The notes: generated by a model from the sequence alone, not told the origin. Counted from the stretch's first letter, positions 12,245 to 26,059 are shown. The stretch is 64,000 nt of DNA from Cryptomeria japonica (GCF_030272615.1 NC_081408.1:65110546-65174545); one strand, 5' to 3'. Numbers and translations: made by a program.

Positions 12245-15200
12245 CTACTTCTCCAAGTCTGCTACACTACCCTCACTGAATTCTTTCTCGTGATACTGAT
12301 GTAGATCCACAATGTTGAATATAGGTGAAATTTCAAAGGTATCAGGTAACTCTACTTCATATGCATTTCTGGAACTGAATTTCTTCAAGATCTTACAAGG
12401 TGCAAACTTGCTCATATTTAAATTGTTATAAGTTCTAACTAGAAATCTCTCTTTTATCAGATACACCATCACTTCATCGCCTACTTCAATTTATTTTGTC
12501 TCTTCTTCTCATCTTCTTTCTACTTATACTTACTGTCGATATCCTCCAAATGTTGTTTGACCTGAGTATCTACTATTTTCATATGATATACAAATTCTTC
12601 TGCTTCTACACTCCTCTTATCTCGATTACTAATATCTCTCAATTTTGATATAACTCTAAGGTGTGCTCTGGTGACGATCTTAAAAGGTGTTCTTCCAGTA
12701 CTCCTATTCACTGAATTATTGTAGGCAAATTCTCCTTGTGCAAGAATCAAGTCCCAACATCTAGTTTTCTCTCCTACTAAGCATCTCAACAAATTCCCTA
12801 AGCTCCTAATCACTACATCTATTTGTCCATTAGTCTGTGGGTGAAAAGTAGAACTAAACCTCAAATTTGTCTTCATCTTCTTCCAAAGTGTCCTCCAAAA
12901 ATATCCAGAAAACTTAGTATCTCTATCTAAAACTATGCTCTTAGGTAATCCATGTAATCTCATCACTTCCTTGAAAAATAGGTCTGCAACATTTGTTGCA
13001 TTTGTTGTCTTTTCACAAGGTATGAAATGTTCCATCTTTGAGAATTTTTCTTAGGAAATCCAAGTATAAGATCCATGCTTATGTCCTCCCAAGGTGTCTT
13101 CGAAACTATCAAAGGCCTATACAATCCCACATTTGATTATTACCTTTTGCAAGTTGACAAATCCTGCAAATCTATACAAATTTCATGACATCCTTATGAA
13201 TCTGAGGCCAAAAGTAATTGTCACTTATCAATGCCATTGTCTTATCAACTCAAAAGTGTTTGGCTAATCGTCGACCATGCTTCTCCATTATCAGACTTTC
13301 TCTCATAGAGCTTCTAGGTATACACAATTGAACTCCTCTAAACAATATGTTATCTTGAATGAAATAATACAATCACTTACTTTTGTCTACCATAACCGGT
13401 TCCTTATAAGCTTTCCAAGGTTCTACAAAATCCGGGTTATCCTCATACAATTTCTTCAATTCCTAAAAACCTATTACCTCCACTCTCTTCTATATTAGCA
13501 ATTTCCTCCTTATGCTCAATGCATTAGCAACTTTATTTCACTTTCCACTTCTATGCTCCAACATAAAGGTATAACTTTACAAGAACTCTACCAATTTCAT
13601 ATGTCTTTGATTCAACTTACTTGGAATATTTAAATACTACATATCTTGATGATTAGTATACAACAAAAACTCCTTAGACAACATATATTGTCTCCACTTC
13701 TTCAATGCTTGAATTATGGCATAAAATTCCCGATCATACATGAAATATCTCCTTCTTGCATCATTCAACTTCTCACTAAAATAATCTATCAGTCTCCCTT
13801 CGTGACTCAACACTACTCCAATTGCATTCCCACTTGCATCATAGTCCACTTGAAATACTTTGATAAAACCCAGTAAAGCTAACATGGGTTGCTCTGTCAC
13901 CTTCTACTTCAACAATTCAAAGCTCCTATTTACTCAAGTTGTCTACTTGAAATCCTTTCTATCTACTTTCATTGTTTATGTCATAGGGCTACAAATTGAA
14001 CTGAAAATCTGATAAACTTCTGGTAGAAACTAGCCCTTTTGTGAAATTATCTTAGACCTATCCAATACTTTCTAGTGTAGGCCATTCAATAATTGCTCTT
14101 ACGTTCTCAGGATCCATCTTCAATCCATCCGCAGATATCACAAATCCCAAATAGACCAATTATTCCTTCATGAAACTTCACTTCTTAATGTTTATCAACA
14201 ACTTTGATTCTCTCAACCTCTGCAAAATTTGTCTCAAATGCAACATATGTTCCTCCTTACTCTTACTAAAAATAAAAATTTCATCCAAATACATAATAAC
14301 AAACTCACCCAATAATTTCTTCAATACCTCATTCATCAACCTCATGAAAGCACTCGGTGTATTAGTAAATCCAAAAGGCATCACCAACCATTCATAGTCC
14401 TTCATTTGTCTTGAATGATGTCTTCCACTCATCTCCTTCTCTGATTCTGATTTGATGATATCTACTCTTCAAGTCTATCTTTGTGTGGTATCTACTCCAC
14501 TCAAACAATCCATCATGTCATCCATTCTAGGCAAAGGAAATCGGTACCTCACTATGATCTTGTTTATTTCTTTGAAATCGGTACACATCCTCCATTCTCC
14601 ATTCTTCTTAGGTGCTAACACTACTGGAATTGCACAAGGACTCAAACTTTCTATGTTCAAACCTTTTCTCAATAAATCATGCACTTATTTATTCAGCTCA
14701 TTCTCTATCAATTTCATCTGGTGTGCTACTTTATTAGACAAACTACCTTCAAGAATCAAATCCATGCAATGACTGATACTTCTCATAGGTGGTAATCCAT
14801 CAGGTACATTGTCCAAATGATGTCACCATATTCTATCAGCAACTCCTTTATCTCCTCTGATTTTTCTTCTTCATGCTATGGATTGTCAGTTTTCTTAGGA
14901 ACTAAAGAAAAACATACATTCTCATGTCTCATCCCATCCAGGAATTTTCTTCCATTCACCAAATAAATTCTAGCACTAGCACAAACTTCACTCTTTAAAG
15001 GATCCTCTAAGGGCAACAAGGTCTTCTTCATCCCATTTGCAATAATTGTGTATATGTTCTTCCTTCCATCATGTATTGCTTGTCTATCATACTGCCAAGG
15101 TCTACCCAACAAGATATGATAAATATTCATAGGCATGATATCACACAAAACTTTATCGTGATAAGATCAAGTCTTTAATTTTACTAAATGTTGTTCATTT

Positions 15201-15350
15201 ATGATCATCCTGAATCCATGCTATCTGATAAGGCTTAGGGTGCTTCAATCTCTCAAAATTCAACTTCTTTACCATCTCCTTCGAAACAAGATTATCTGAG
15301 CTACTACTATCAATTATAATTTTACAACACTTACCAGATACCTTACATCT
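12245..15350 (-). pseudogene. Gypsy pol remnant: protease, RT, RNase H, integrase
   Basis: Read on the minus strand. The protease begins near 15325 with an active-site-like IDSSSSDNL, where IDSGSS would be expected, and continues to the ILLGRPWQYDR segment near 15100. Reverse transcriptase pieces are 14684-14475 (KKNGEWRMCTDF) and 14432-14178 (MPFGFTN; YLDE in place of the catalytic YLDD). RNase H is 13900-13637 (DYDASGNAIGVVL). Integrase is 13035-12520, with DRDTKF and FHPQTNGQ, but the catalytic Glu after TNGQ is replaced. A C-terminal piece follows at 12472-12245. The pieces lie in several frames separated by stops. The order and motifs make the family certain, and activity is excluded. 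Confidence 0.9.
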
Positions 15351-15459
15351 AGTTCTGAACAAATTCCTCCTCTACAAGGGTTCCTCATCATCTCGAGTAT
15401 GACACAAAGGTCTCTTCATTACCAACAATTCCCCATATTCTTATTTAGTTGATCTGACA

Positions 15460-16186
15460 TGGTTTTCTTCTACCAATGTTGTCCTTTCGATGTTCTCGAT
15501 CTTCTTACATTCAAAATATCGATGCCCTTCTCCTTCATACTTAAAGCATGTTCCTCTAAACACTCTTTTATCTCATCTTTTGTCATATTTTCCATATCTC
15601 TCATTCCAGTATCCATTAGGTTCTTTTCTCCAATAAAAATTTCTATCATCCTTCTGATATGAACTTCCATATCTGCTAACTTCCTTGTCTTTTCTCTAAT
15701 ATGTATAGGGTCCTCTTCCTTTGGATTATCTTTTTCCTCCTTGAAATCTTCCTTGAAAAAACCTTCAACCTCTACCTCTTTGCTTCTCCTCTTATCTTTT
15801 CTTCAACTTCTCTTCTTCTTTTAGGGTATATTGATAAGCTTCTCCACACTCTGCAACTTGATTAAACTAAGTTCATCTTGTATAGACATCTACAACCCAT
15901 TCAAATATATTGCAACTTGTTCAATCTCATCATTAATATGTTTGGATCCGATGTTCAACTTGTAGAATGTTTTGGTATACTCCTTCACACTAGATTCCTT
16001 CATCTTCAAGTTCTACAACATCCATAACAAATTCACTTGATCAGCAGCTGGCATAAACTTTGATTTCAACTTACTAACCATCCACTCCGAAGATTTGATT
16101 TTCTCTTTACCTCTTCTCTGTCTATCTACGTGCAATTGTTCCCACCAAAGAGATGCATGACCTTTCAACTTAGTGCAAGCATATCT
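15460..16186 (-). pseudogene. Gypsy gag, C-terminal part with a damaged zinc knuckle
   Basis: This continues the gag frame interrupted by the copia element. Beside the junction it reads YACTKLKGHASLWWEQL, a retrotransposon-gag core. Near 15535-15490 there is a CCHC-type knuckle, CFKYEGEGHRYFEC, whose second Cys has become Tyr. Several stops lie between. Confidence 0.8.
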
Positions 16187-17568
16187 TGTTGGATATTGGC
16201 TAATATATTATCATTTATGCCAACATATGTGGATATTATTGATGAGGAGATTTTTGGATATTTTTCTATGTATTTTAGTGTTGATGTTTGATTAGACAAG
16301 TTGATTTAGCCAGTGTATTACAGATGAGCCCATATGATTTGAATGATTTCTAGTATATTATCTGTAAATGGTTCACTCCCATTTGTGGAGGTTTGCATGA
16401 TGATTTGTTCAAGTTATAAGATCATGTATTGAAGATGTTATGCAGTTGTTCATTTTATTTGGTATCTTGGTCTATGTTGTGTATTGCTCCATAATTGGTA
16501 TATCTTTTGTTGCAGATGTGTGGTTTGTATTCTAGATGTTTATGTGTATCCTTAGTTCGAGTGGTTCATGATTTGAAGGTCCGAAAGCAAATCTTTTAGT
16601 TTGATATTCATTTATGGTGATGCTCTTGTCCTCTATTAGAAAGATGATGATGATTCTAGCAATCTAGGTTATTGAAGTTGTCGTGATGCAATTCACATTG
16701 CTTGTGAATGTCCCTAGATCATGTTCTATGCATATTGGTGGTTTGTGTTTATTATTGTGTGTGTTATTGAGGATTTTCCTTGTCTGGTGATGTTCTTTGT
16801 GTTATGCAACATTCTTGATGATTGTAGTGTGTTATAGATGATTGATGCATAATTTTTGGAGGTGTTTCATATTTGAGGTATTCATTTGCATCCATACTAT
16901 GTCTTAGCCCTCATTTTTTTCATCCACATTTATTATTGTAGTGCATGAGGATATTATTTTGTAATTTGGCCGACCTCTATTTCATGGGTTGATGTCTTAA
17001 TCATGTAAGATGTGTCTATGAGTGTTTGTGTTGTCTATGTGAGTTGAGAATCAACTTGAATGTGTGAACAAGTGATTTGATCTTTCGAAAGTGTGAAGGA
17101 GAAGAGAGGTGTTGTAGAGTAGATTGTGTACCTCACTAGAACTGTACTTAAGAATATGGAGAATTTATTTTCATAGTTCATATGATCCAGATTGTAGACT
17201 AAATGTTTTTGTAAGTTAGTGAGACTTCCTATAAGGTAGTGAGCCTTCCCTTAAGGTTGTAACCTTTCTAGGTTTCCTATTTTTAGTAGTGATCTCTAGG
17301 CAATGTGCTTGAATGCATGAGCATTCCAATTGTAATATTCACATTTACCCCTAACAAGGTATTATCTCATTGTGGGTAGGTTCCCACCATGGTTTTTCCC
17401 TTTACTGGGTTTTCCACATTAAAAATCTTAGTGTAATGTGTGTTATTGATGTGGTGTTCTTTCATGCTTTAACTGTCAATTATCATATCTATTTTGTGGT
17501 TTAAGTTGCAGTAAGTTTTGGTGGAAATTGACACCCCCTGCTCTCAGTCTCCTGCATTGTTGCCAACA
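16187..17568 (+). repeat. 5' LTR of the nested copia element
   Basis: It begins TGTTGGATAT and ends GCCAACA. It is colinear with 20500-21911, for example sharing 'gtgagacttcctataaggta'. Length is 1382 bp. Confidence 0.9.
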
Positions 17569-17570
17569 AT

Positions 17571-17582
17571 TGGTATCAAAGC
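17571..17582 (+). other. Primer-binding site (initiator tRNA-Met type)
   Basis: 'tggtatcaaagc' starts two bases after the 5' LTR. It differs by one base from the copia consensus 'tggtatcagagc'. Confidence 0.8.
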
Positions 17583-17599
17583 TACCGAAAGAAGCTTGA

Positions 17600-20158
17600 T
17601 CACTTGAGGAGATATGAGATGACAACCTTTTCTTTCAAGAAGAATAGTCCAAGATTTGATGGAACAAACTACACTCTCTGCAAGAGCTTGATGAAAGTTT
17701 ATTTGATATGCATTAGAGAAGAGTACTAGAATATTACTAAGAATGTCTATAATGTTCCTCAGAATGGTGCTACTACTCCAGATGAGCAAAAGGAAGCAAA
17801 ATACAATATTAGAGCCAAGGAAGCATTGCTGAGTGCCTTGTTAGATTTTGAGATGACTAATGTGATGGATCTTGAGACCTCTCATGATAATAGGGTAAAA
17901 TTTTAGACCTTTCATGAAGGTGATAGTCATGTGAAAGTCACTAAGTTGCAGAGCTTAAAAGGAAAATATGAGAACATTACTTCTTTTATGTAGAAAGTGA
18001 ATGAGCTTGTGTGCTGAATCAGATGAGATGATGGATTTTAGAAGAGTCTGAGATTGTTGCTAAGGTGCTGAGATCCTTGCCTCCTACTTACAAACATAAA
18101 GCTATTTCTATTGATGACTTCTAGAATGTGACAATTGGGTGGTAAGCTTGGTGATTTTGAGCTGAGTGAGTTTGGAGACCCTCTTCCTAAGACTAAATTT
18201 GCATTCAATGCTACTATTTCTGGGAAGCAATGATATGATCTAGGAGAAAGTTCTACAAGAGTATCTAGATATGTGAGAGAGATGAAAGAGATGGAAAATG
18301 AAGAAAGAGAGCTTTAGGAGCTTGAAGCACTTATTGCCAGATGATTGCCTAAAGGTGCTAGTAAGTATGAAGAAAAATTACCTCTAAAATGTTTTTTGTG
18401 TAACAAGATAGGACATTTTGCATCAAGGTGTCTAGAAAGAGATAGAAATCCTAACAAGACCATTTAAGCCATATAAGCCAAAATATCAGAAGAAGTGTTA
18501 TTATATTGTTAATGAAGGTGTGATAGATGATGAGTTAGATAAGGGTAATCTAGGAGATGAATTTGTGTTAATTTCTATAAAATAATATGATCCTGTAACT
18601 ACAGATTCACTAATGAACAAGGTGAAGTTTTCTGAAACAAAGCCAAACTTGTTTGTAAAGGTTATTCATGGATGGAAGGAATTGACTATGAGGAGACTTT
18701 TTCTTTGATGGCTATAATTGAAGTTGTTATATTATTTCTTGCGTATGCTACTCACAAAGATTTCAAGGTTTATAAGATGAATGTCAAATCAAATTTTCTT
18801 AATCGATAATTGGAAGAAGAAGTCTACATTGAGAAACCAGATGTATTTCAACTGACAAATGAAAAGGACATGGTTTTCTAGTTGAAGAAAGCATTGTATG
18901 GATTGAAGCAAGCCCCTAGAGCCTAGTATGCCAAATTGGATAAGTATTTGATGAAGCTTGGATTCAATAAAGGTACTACTGACACTAATCTTTACTTCAA
19001 GATTTATTAGAATAATATCTTGATTGTTGAATTTTTTGTTAATGACATTATCTTTAGAGGAATTGTATGGATTGAAGCAAGTCCCTAGAGCCTAGTATGC
19101 CAGATTGGCTAAGTATTTGATGAAGCTTGGATTCAATAAAGGTACTACTGACAATAATATTTATTTCAATATTGATTAGGTTAATATCTTGATTGTTAAA
19201 GGTTTTGTTGATGACATTATTTTTAGAGGAAATGATTGCCTATGTAAGAAATTTGTTGAGGAGATGTAGAGTGAATTTGAAATATCTTTGAGTCGTGAAA
19301 TGAAATTCATTCTAGGATTGCAAATTACACATTTGGATAAAGGTGTTATTATATCTCAGTCTAAATATGTGAAAGAATTGTTGAAGGAATTTGGTTTTGA
19401 AGACTCTAAATCTGTTGGTACACCTATGGTGACCTAATGTAAGCTGACAGAGGATGACGACTCTTCAAAAGTTAATCAGGCCAGATATAGATCTATTATT
19501 GGTGGTTTGTTGTAATTAACTCAGACTAGACTTGATATAATGATTTATTTGTGTCATGTTGCTAGATTTCAAGTTGATCCTAAGGAATCTCATGTTACAA
19601 CTATAAAAAGGATATTTAGATATTTGAAATGGACAGTTGATTTTGGTTTGTGGTATTCTAAGAATGATGACTTTACTTTGACTGCTTTTACAAATGATGA
19701 TTGGGTAGGTGATGTTGATGATTGGAAAAAGTACTATAGGTGGTGCATTCTTTTTGGGAAATAAATTTGTCTCTTAGGCAAGTAAGAAGAAGAATGTTAT
19801 TTCCTTATCTACTAGAAAATCCAAATACATTATTGCTACTAGCAATTGTACTTAGGTAATTTGGATGAATCATATGTTGATGGATATAGGAGCTATTTAT
19901 GATTAGCCTATTGCTATATATTGTGAAAATTCAAGTGTTATCAATATTTCAAAGAATCTGGTCTTACATTCTAAGACAACGCATATATCAAACAAGTTTC
20001 ATTTTTTGAGAGAGAAAGTGAATGAAAAAGAAGTCAGATTAGAGTATGCATCTACAAAGGAATAGATTACAAATATCTTTATGAATCCCATGCCTAAAGA
20101 TACTTTTGAGTATCTTAGAGAGAAGCTAGGGGTAATTGTCCCTCCTGATGAGAAATAA
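17600..20158 (+). pseudogene. Copia gag-pol remnant lacking protease and integrase
   Basis: Gag-like sequence starts near 17620 (PRFDGTNYTLC). A zinc knuckle, CFLCNKIGHFASRC, lies near 18390. The frame then jumps straight to reverse transcriptase near 18640 (CKGYSWMEGIDYEETF), so protease and integrase are missing. RT continues with MNVKSNFLN (Asp of motif A replaced by Asn) and YGLKQAPRA. RNase H-like sequence follows at 19540-20150. A 169-bp tandem duplication (18893-19061 and 19062-19230) repeats part of RT and shifts the frame. Many TAG/TGA codons stand where Trp, Gln or Arg is expected. Confidence 0.85.
18893..19230 (+). repeat. Tandem duplication of 169 bp inside the RT remnant
   Basis: Both copies run from 'attgtatggattgaagcaag' to 'tttagagga', directly abutting. 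The unit length is not a multiple of three. Confidence 0.85.
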
Positions 20159-20483
20159 GGTGCATGGATTTGCATCAGTCAGGTGAATTTCATAGAAGAA
20201 TTTTATGCTCTGGATTGGTGAGTGAGGCTTCTACTCAGGGGAAGTAGTCAGTGTTAGTGTTAGTATTTCAAATGTTTAGATTTGTGAAGCTAAATCAAAG
20301 GGGGAGAGAATCCCAATTCCTAATCTTTTCTCATTGATTTCAAAAGGGGAGAGAAGCATGTGAAGAGATCTATAAGAGAGTAGAGCATTTTTAGATTTAA
20401 ATTGTCTATCAAAAGGGGATATTGTTGAGAGTTAATTTCTTTCTTTGCATTGATTGTTTTTCGCATTCATATATTGCCATCAA

Positions 20484-20499
20484 TGCCAAAGGGGTAGAT
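20484..20499 (+). other. Polypurine tract of the nested copia element
   Basis: 'ccaaaggggtagat' immediately precedes the 3' LTR. It closely matches the tracts at 49401-49414 and, on the minus strand, 56187-56203. Confidence 0.8.
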
Positions 20500-21911
20500 T
20501 GTTGGATATTGGTTGATATGTTTGTATTGATGTGTTGTCATTGATGTCAACATACATGGAGATTGTTGACAAGGAGATTGTTGGATAGTTTTCTATGTAT
20601 TCTAGTGTTGCAGTTTGATTTGATTAGTTGATTTAGCATGTGTATTGCAGATGAGCTGATGTGGTTTAAATTATTTCTAGCATATATTGTCTATAGATTG
20701 TTCGCTCCCATTTGTAGAGATCTTCATGATGATTTGATCAAGGTATGAGATCCGGTATTAAGGATATTATGCAGTCATTCATGTTATTTGGTATCCTAGT
20801 ATGTGCTCTGTATTGCTTCGTAAGCTTTATATCTTTGGTTGTGGATGTGTGGGATGTGTTCTAGATATTGATGTTTATCCTCAATCTGAGTGGTTCATGA
20901 TTTGGAGGTCTGCAAGAAAATCTTTTAGTTTGACAGTTAGTTATGGTAATGTTCTTATGCTCCGTTAGAAAGATGATAATAATTCTGGTAATCTAAGTTG
21001 TTGCAGTTGTGATGCAATTCACATTGCTTGTGAATGTCTCTAGATCATGTTCTATGCATATTGGTGGTCCACATTAATTATTGTGTGTGTTATTGAAGAT
21101 TTTCCTTGTTTGGTGATGTTCTTCGTGTCATGCGATATTCTCAATGATTGTAGTGTGTTGTAGATGATCGAGGCATATTTTTTGGATGTGTTGTGTATTT
21201 GCGGTATTGATTTGGGTACAGAATATGTCTTAGCTAGCATTGTTTTGGTCCGCATGTATTGCTCTAGCATGTGAGGATATTATTTTGTAATTTGGCCAAC
21301 CTTTATTTCATGGGTTGATGTCTTGTATAAATATATGTAATAATCATGTAAGATGTGTCTGTGAGTGTCTACGTTGTGTATGCGAGTGAACATTTAATTT
21401 TAATTTGCAAACAAGTGATTTGATCTTTCAAAATTGTGAAGTAGAATAGAAATGTTACAGAGAAGACTATGTGCTTAACTGGAACTGTACTCAAGCATAT
21501 GGAGATGCTATTTTAACAGTTCATATCATTTGGATTGTATTCAGAATATTTTTGTGAGTTAGTGAGACTTCCTATAAGGTAGTGAGCCTTCCCTTAAGGT
21601 TGTAGCCTTTCAGGGTTTCTTATTTTGAGTAGTGAGCTCTAGGAGGTGTGCATGAATGCATGTGCATTCCCATTGTAATATTCACATTTAGTCATAACAG
21701 GGTATTATCTCATTGTCGGTAGGTTCCCACCATGGTATTTCTCTCAATCAGGTTTTCCACCTCAAAAATCTTGGTGTTATGTGTGTTATTGATGTGGTGT
21801 TGTTTCATGCTTTAACAATTAATTATCATATCTATTTTGTGGTTTAAGTTGTAGTAAGTTTTGGTGCAAATTGATTCACCCCCATCTCTGTTTACTACAT
21901 TGTTGCCAACA
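20500..21911 (+). repeat. 3' LTR of the nested copia element
   Basis: Partner of 16187-17568. It begins TGTTGGATATTGG and ends TTGCCAACA. Length is 1412 bp. Confidence 0.9.
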
Positions 21912-22171
21912 TATATCACCTTTCTATATTCAGTGGTTCCTTAAAAATGAAAATACTTTTCTATTTTTGTTATCCAATCCCACAATTTATTTGAATCCAA
22001 CTTGCCATCATAATCTGATGGGGTAAAATGTGGTCTAGTATTCACTCTTGACAATGCTCTTATAAACCTTTCTTCATCCAGATTGTTCGCTAGTGGATTT
22101 ACTTCTTTTTCTCTGGCTATCACTTCTTCTTCATCATCATCTTCAATATCTTGACCTCTTCTCTTGGTCAT
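21912..22171 (-). pseudogene. Gypsy gag, N-terminal part
   Basis: Minus-strand frame starting at an ATG at 22171, with an acidic N-terminus and then FTPSDYDGKLDSNKLWDWI, typical of gypsy gag. A stop follows KYFHF, after which the frame runs to the copia insertion and resumes at 16181 with the gag core. Confidence 0.8.
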
Positions 22172-22383
22172 TTAAACAACTTCTAATCGGGCTGCAATTC
22201 CTCTCAACATTTTCATCATAGTAGGGTCTACATATTTGTGCGCTCCACCATTTCTATTTCCTCTTTGCATCATCTTTATGCAAGTCCTCTACAGCTATAG
22301 GACCGATCTACAATCCACCATCCTACAACAAAATCTTACAGGACAACACAATCTCTAGAATGAATTCTCACTTTAATACCCCT

Positions 22384-23188
22384 TGGTGTAGTCACGATGG
22401 GAGGGTCCTCAAAGAGAACAGTCTGGACCGTGCATCAAGAGTTACACAACAGAAACAACTCAAAGTGATGGAGGCAATGCAGAAAAAGACTATATTATAT
22501 CATAAAAATCAATTACAAACTTCTGGCCACATCTGGGATCATAGATTCGGCTCATAGACATGAGTACAAAACATGTGTGTTATGCAATGTTCAGGCTCAA
22601 ATAAAAATGCAAGCAAACTTCGGACCTCCTAACCTCAGGATTGCCTTCCATAATGAAACTACCTCCTTCTAAATACTTAATTACATTGATTTCTATGATC
22701 AAGGGTGATCTGCATTGGCCCAAGGTGAAACATTCATCGATGAACAAGATGAAGAATGTACAACAATGAGGTCAACCTCCACCAAAAAGATCCATCTGAA
22801 AAATCCATAGGATGAAGTGTGGACCTAAGGGAAGGTCGGCCATACACTAAGGAACATTTGAAACAATGAACTAAAGCTCCACAATCTTTGGAAATAATCT
22901 GCAAGATTTGCCAATAGAAAAATATGTCCGAGAGGTTCTAGTGTTCTAAGCTAGAAAATTGTCTTGGATTCTGGAAGCGACAACTTGTTGGGAAAAGATC
23001 GAAACATCTCGTGGACTTAGGATATGAAAAATGAATATGTCCACAATCAAAATCTAGCTCCATAAGATTTGGTGAAAAAATGCAAAGAAACGTAGAATGA
23101 AATGTTGAAATTGCAAAATAGGAACAAATTGAAAAAATGTTTTTTGGTTGAGATAAGATTGCAAAGAACTAGGGATGCTCATGCATCA
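22384..23188 (-). repeat. 5' LTR of the gypsy element
   Basis: Partner of 11227-12031. On the minus strand it begins TGATGCATGAGC and ends CACCA. Target duplication AAATC follows at 23189-23193. I could not recognise the primer-binding site inside it. Confidence 0.88.
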
Positions 23189-23193
23189 AAATC

Positions 23194-25990
23194 AAATGGG
23201 GCTGAAATTTTAAAGAGAAAAGTGGAGGAGTCTAAGCACACAAATATGGAGGTCTAGAGCCCAGGCTAATGCTCAAACCTTGGAAGAGAAGATCTTACAA
23301 TTTAAATTGCCTATTAGGGAAAGAGTGAATTTCTAAAGTGCTTGTTTTGTCAACAAAAAACATAACATACCTTTTGGGGCTTCTTTTAGACTAAAATGAA
23401 ATGGAGAGTAATTTTTGACTAGTTTCCTACTATTTTTTATTATGCTTTGGGCTAGAAATAAGTTTTGGTTATTGGTTTGCATAAGAATGTTATTGCTAAT
23501 TCAATAAGACATTTTGTTGTATATTTAAAAAAAAATTACTGTCATTATGTTACAACTAACCTCGTTGTGTTTCCAAATAAATAAAGATGCTACCTACAAA
23601 AAGAGTCTACATAAAATATTTACATGCTTCAAAAGTTTTTCAATTTCAAATTTAACTATTTTAGATTTTTTTGTATAATATATATCTCATCTAATAATTT
23701 TTTATTTACTTTCATGCAATCTTCCTTTATAAAACTACTATTCTTTTATATAATTCAACTTTGGTCAATATTTTTTTTCTACAAATAATAAATCAAATGC
23801 TCCTTGTAGGGACCAAGCTTATCACTTGCTATAGGTAAAGTTCAAATGGGATATGGCTAATCTTTACACACAACAGCGAACAAAAAAAACATTATATTTT
23901 GCAAATCTAAAATTTTTTTAGAATGCCATTTTGTATAAAGATTACCCATTGGCAAAATTCAAAACATTTCAGATTAAACCGTACTGTTACCTATTCAGAG
24001 TTTACATTTTTGTACGTCTCCTTCAATATTCATATTAGTTTAAGGTAGTGGACAATAGAAAGGATACCGGAACCATGATGACTTTACAGTGTACAACAAA
24101 AATCAGATACGGTCCCTTAATTATATTTGAGGTAGGTCTAACGAAATTAGTTTCCCTTAAGATGAATAATGAATACTAATTCTGAAATATAATTTCAAAA
24201 TAAAAAATCAAATGCCAAGCCTATCTTCTGCAGAAGGTGAAGCTCAACAATATTTAGGATATTTTTATACGTCTTCTTGAACCTTTATATCATTAAGTAA
24301 CAAAGCCACATGTTTTTATTGTGGACAACAAAAATCAGATACTTTCCAATGTACTTTATTTTCAAACAGATAACCATACAAATATATATTGCTCTAGCGT
24401 ATTGTAATCTATGAGGAAAAATGACGTGTATGACTTTTCATTAATTTTTTTTTTAAATGAATGTAAAATAATTTTAATTATTTGATGAATTATAGTTAAA
24501 TTATTTCTGATTTTTAATAAATATATTAAAATAAATGTATATAGTCATTAATTCTTATTGTTGCAATATCTTTAAATAGTTGAATGGATAATTTTTTCAT
24601 ATAATTAAATGTGGTAACATTGACATATTGAAACAACACAAATGTTTGAATACTTAATGTTTCTTTACATGAAATAAGGAACTTCTAGATATTAAGAGAT
24701 AACAAACAAGGAACTTTTAGATCTTAAAAGATTGTGTTTTATCTCTTGTTATTACAATCAAAATATTGAAAATTCTTAATGTGCATTACTTTAAATCATA
24801 AATTTCAAAGTGCATTAATACAATAAGAATTTATTAGTTGCCATTTGAAATATGATAAAGAAGATTATTTAATCGAGTATGAGAAAATCATAAGTTTGAA
24901 ATTTTAATTCTAAGCAAAAAATCATATCGTAATCATTAAATGTTGGGAGAGATTTTTTAGGTTTGACAATTTATAAATTATTTCTAGTGACCACCTAGAA
25001 ACACATGGATGAAATGAAATTTTTTTTTTGGATTGTGAATTCTTCCATTCTAATGATTTTGATATGACAAATATCATTGTATGTATGACCTCACATAGTC
25101 ATGCTTAATTATTATAAAAGACATGCCATTAAAAAGAGAATTGATGGATAGTACATTCATGAAAGAGATGGTGGGTAATCCATTCTTGTCACTCAATATA
25201 TATAATTATGTAGAACTTGAGATAATTATTGAAGCCCCTTATCAAATAGAAAAGTAATTCGATCATTTTATAAAAGAAAAAATAAAAAAGTTTGCATGAT
25301 CACATCGCGAAAAGGAATACTAAAATCTAGGAAAAGATGTTTTTAATTGATTAGAAGGTACAATGTAGAAGTATTTGTACATTTTTGTTTACAAAGAAAA
25401 TTTGTTCTTATGGTTAATTTGTTAATTCCATTAAAATGGAAATATATAAGTACAAGTGACCTAGACTATTTAATTATGGAGTCAAATTGACATAAGTATT
25501 GACTTTCATAATTGAAATGTATGAAAAAAGTAAATAGAAAACAATTTTACACCAACACTTAATAAGTGAAGATAACTCTAAGAGTAATAAAGATTTAAAT
25601 TTCATATATCTCAATCTATCAAATAGTGGATGCTACATTAGTGAGCCATCTATAAAATATAATATTAATTTTTCACTATGAAAGGAAAAATGCTAGAATG
25701 TAAAGTTTTTGCATACACCTACAACTTTGTTATATGTGGTTTGTAAAATTCTATTTCTTGTGTACTTTTTGAAATCACTAAATACCTTGCAATATATAAA
25801 AAATATTTCAAGGGATTATAATTACATCATAGGGATCTTTCTTTATTTTTTATCAACAAAGGCTGAGGCTGACTATATTATATTAATATTAATAAGAAAT
25901 ATATAATAAAGTTTTTATAATATTTTGATAAAACATGCCCAAACAAAAGTATACATGAAATGTCCAGATTTCAACATGGGCATAAACCAA
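23194..25990. other. AT-rich intergenic DNA
   Basis: Long AT-rich sequence without convincing ORFs, repeats or LTR boundaries on either strand. Confidence 0.5.
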
Positions 25991-26059
25991 AAAAATACTT
26001 AAAAACCATATGGTATGATAGTAATCAAAGGAAATTCTAACAAAACACTAAAAAGAAAA

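Larger units (their letters stand above)
16187..21911 (+). mobile_element. Ty1/copia element nested in gypsy gag, heavily decayed
   Basis: LTRs are 16187-17568 and 20500-21911. The target duplication is TATCT (16182-16186) against TATAT (21912-21916), one mismatch. Across the insertion the minus-strand gag sequence joins cleanly, with GTTEYRKVIY on one side and YACTKLKGHA on the other. A 'tggtatcaaagc' primer-binding site follows the 5' LTR. The protease and integrase region appears to be deleted, and the rest is riddled with stops. Confidence 0.9.
11227..23188 (-). mobile_element. Ty3/gypsy LTR retrotransposon, decayed, split by a copia insertion
   Basis: Two 805-bp LTRs (11227-12031 and 22384-23188) bound the element. 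The 5-bp target duplication AAATC lies at 11222-11226 and 23189-23193. Reading right to left, the order is gag, protease, reverse transcriptase, RNase H, integrase, as in Ty3/gypsy elements. The protease segment ILLGRPWQYDR is typical of plant chromoviruses. A copia element sits inside gag. Without it, this element is about 6.2 kb. The polyprotein is full of stops and frameshifts, so it is inactive. Confidence 0.9.
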
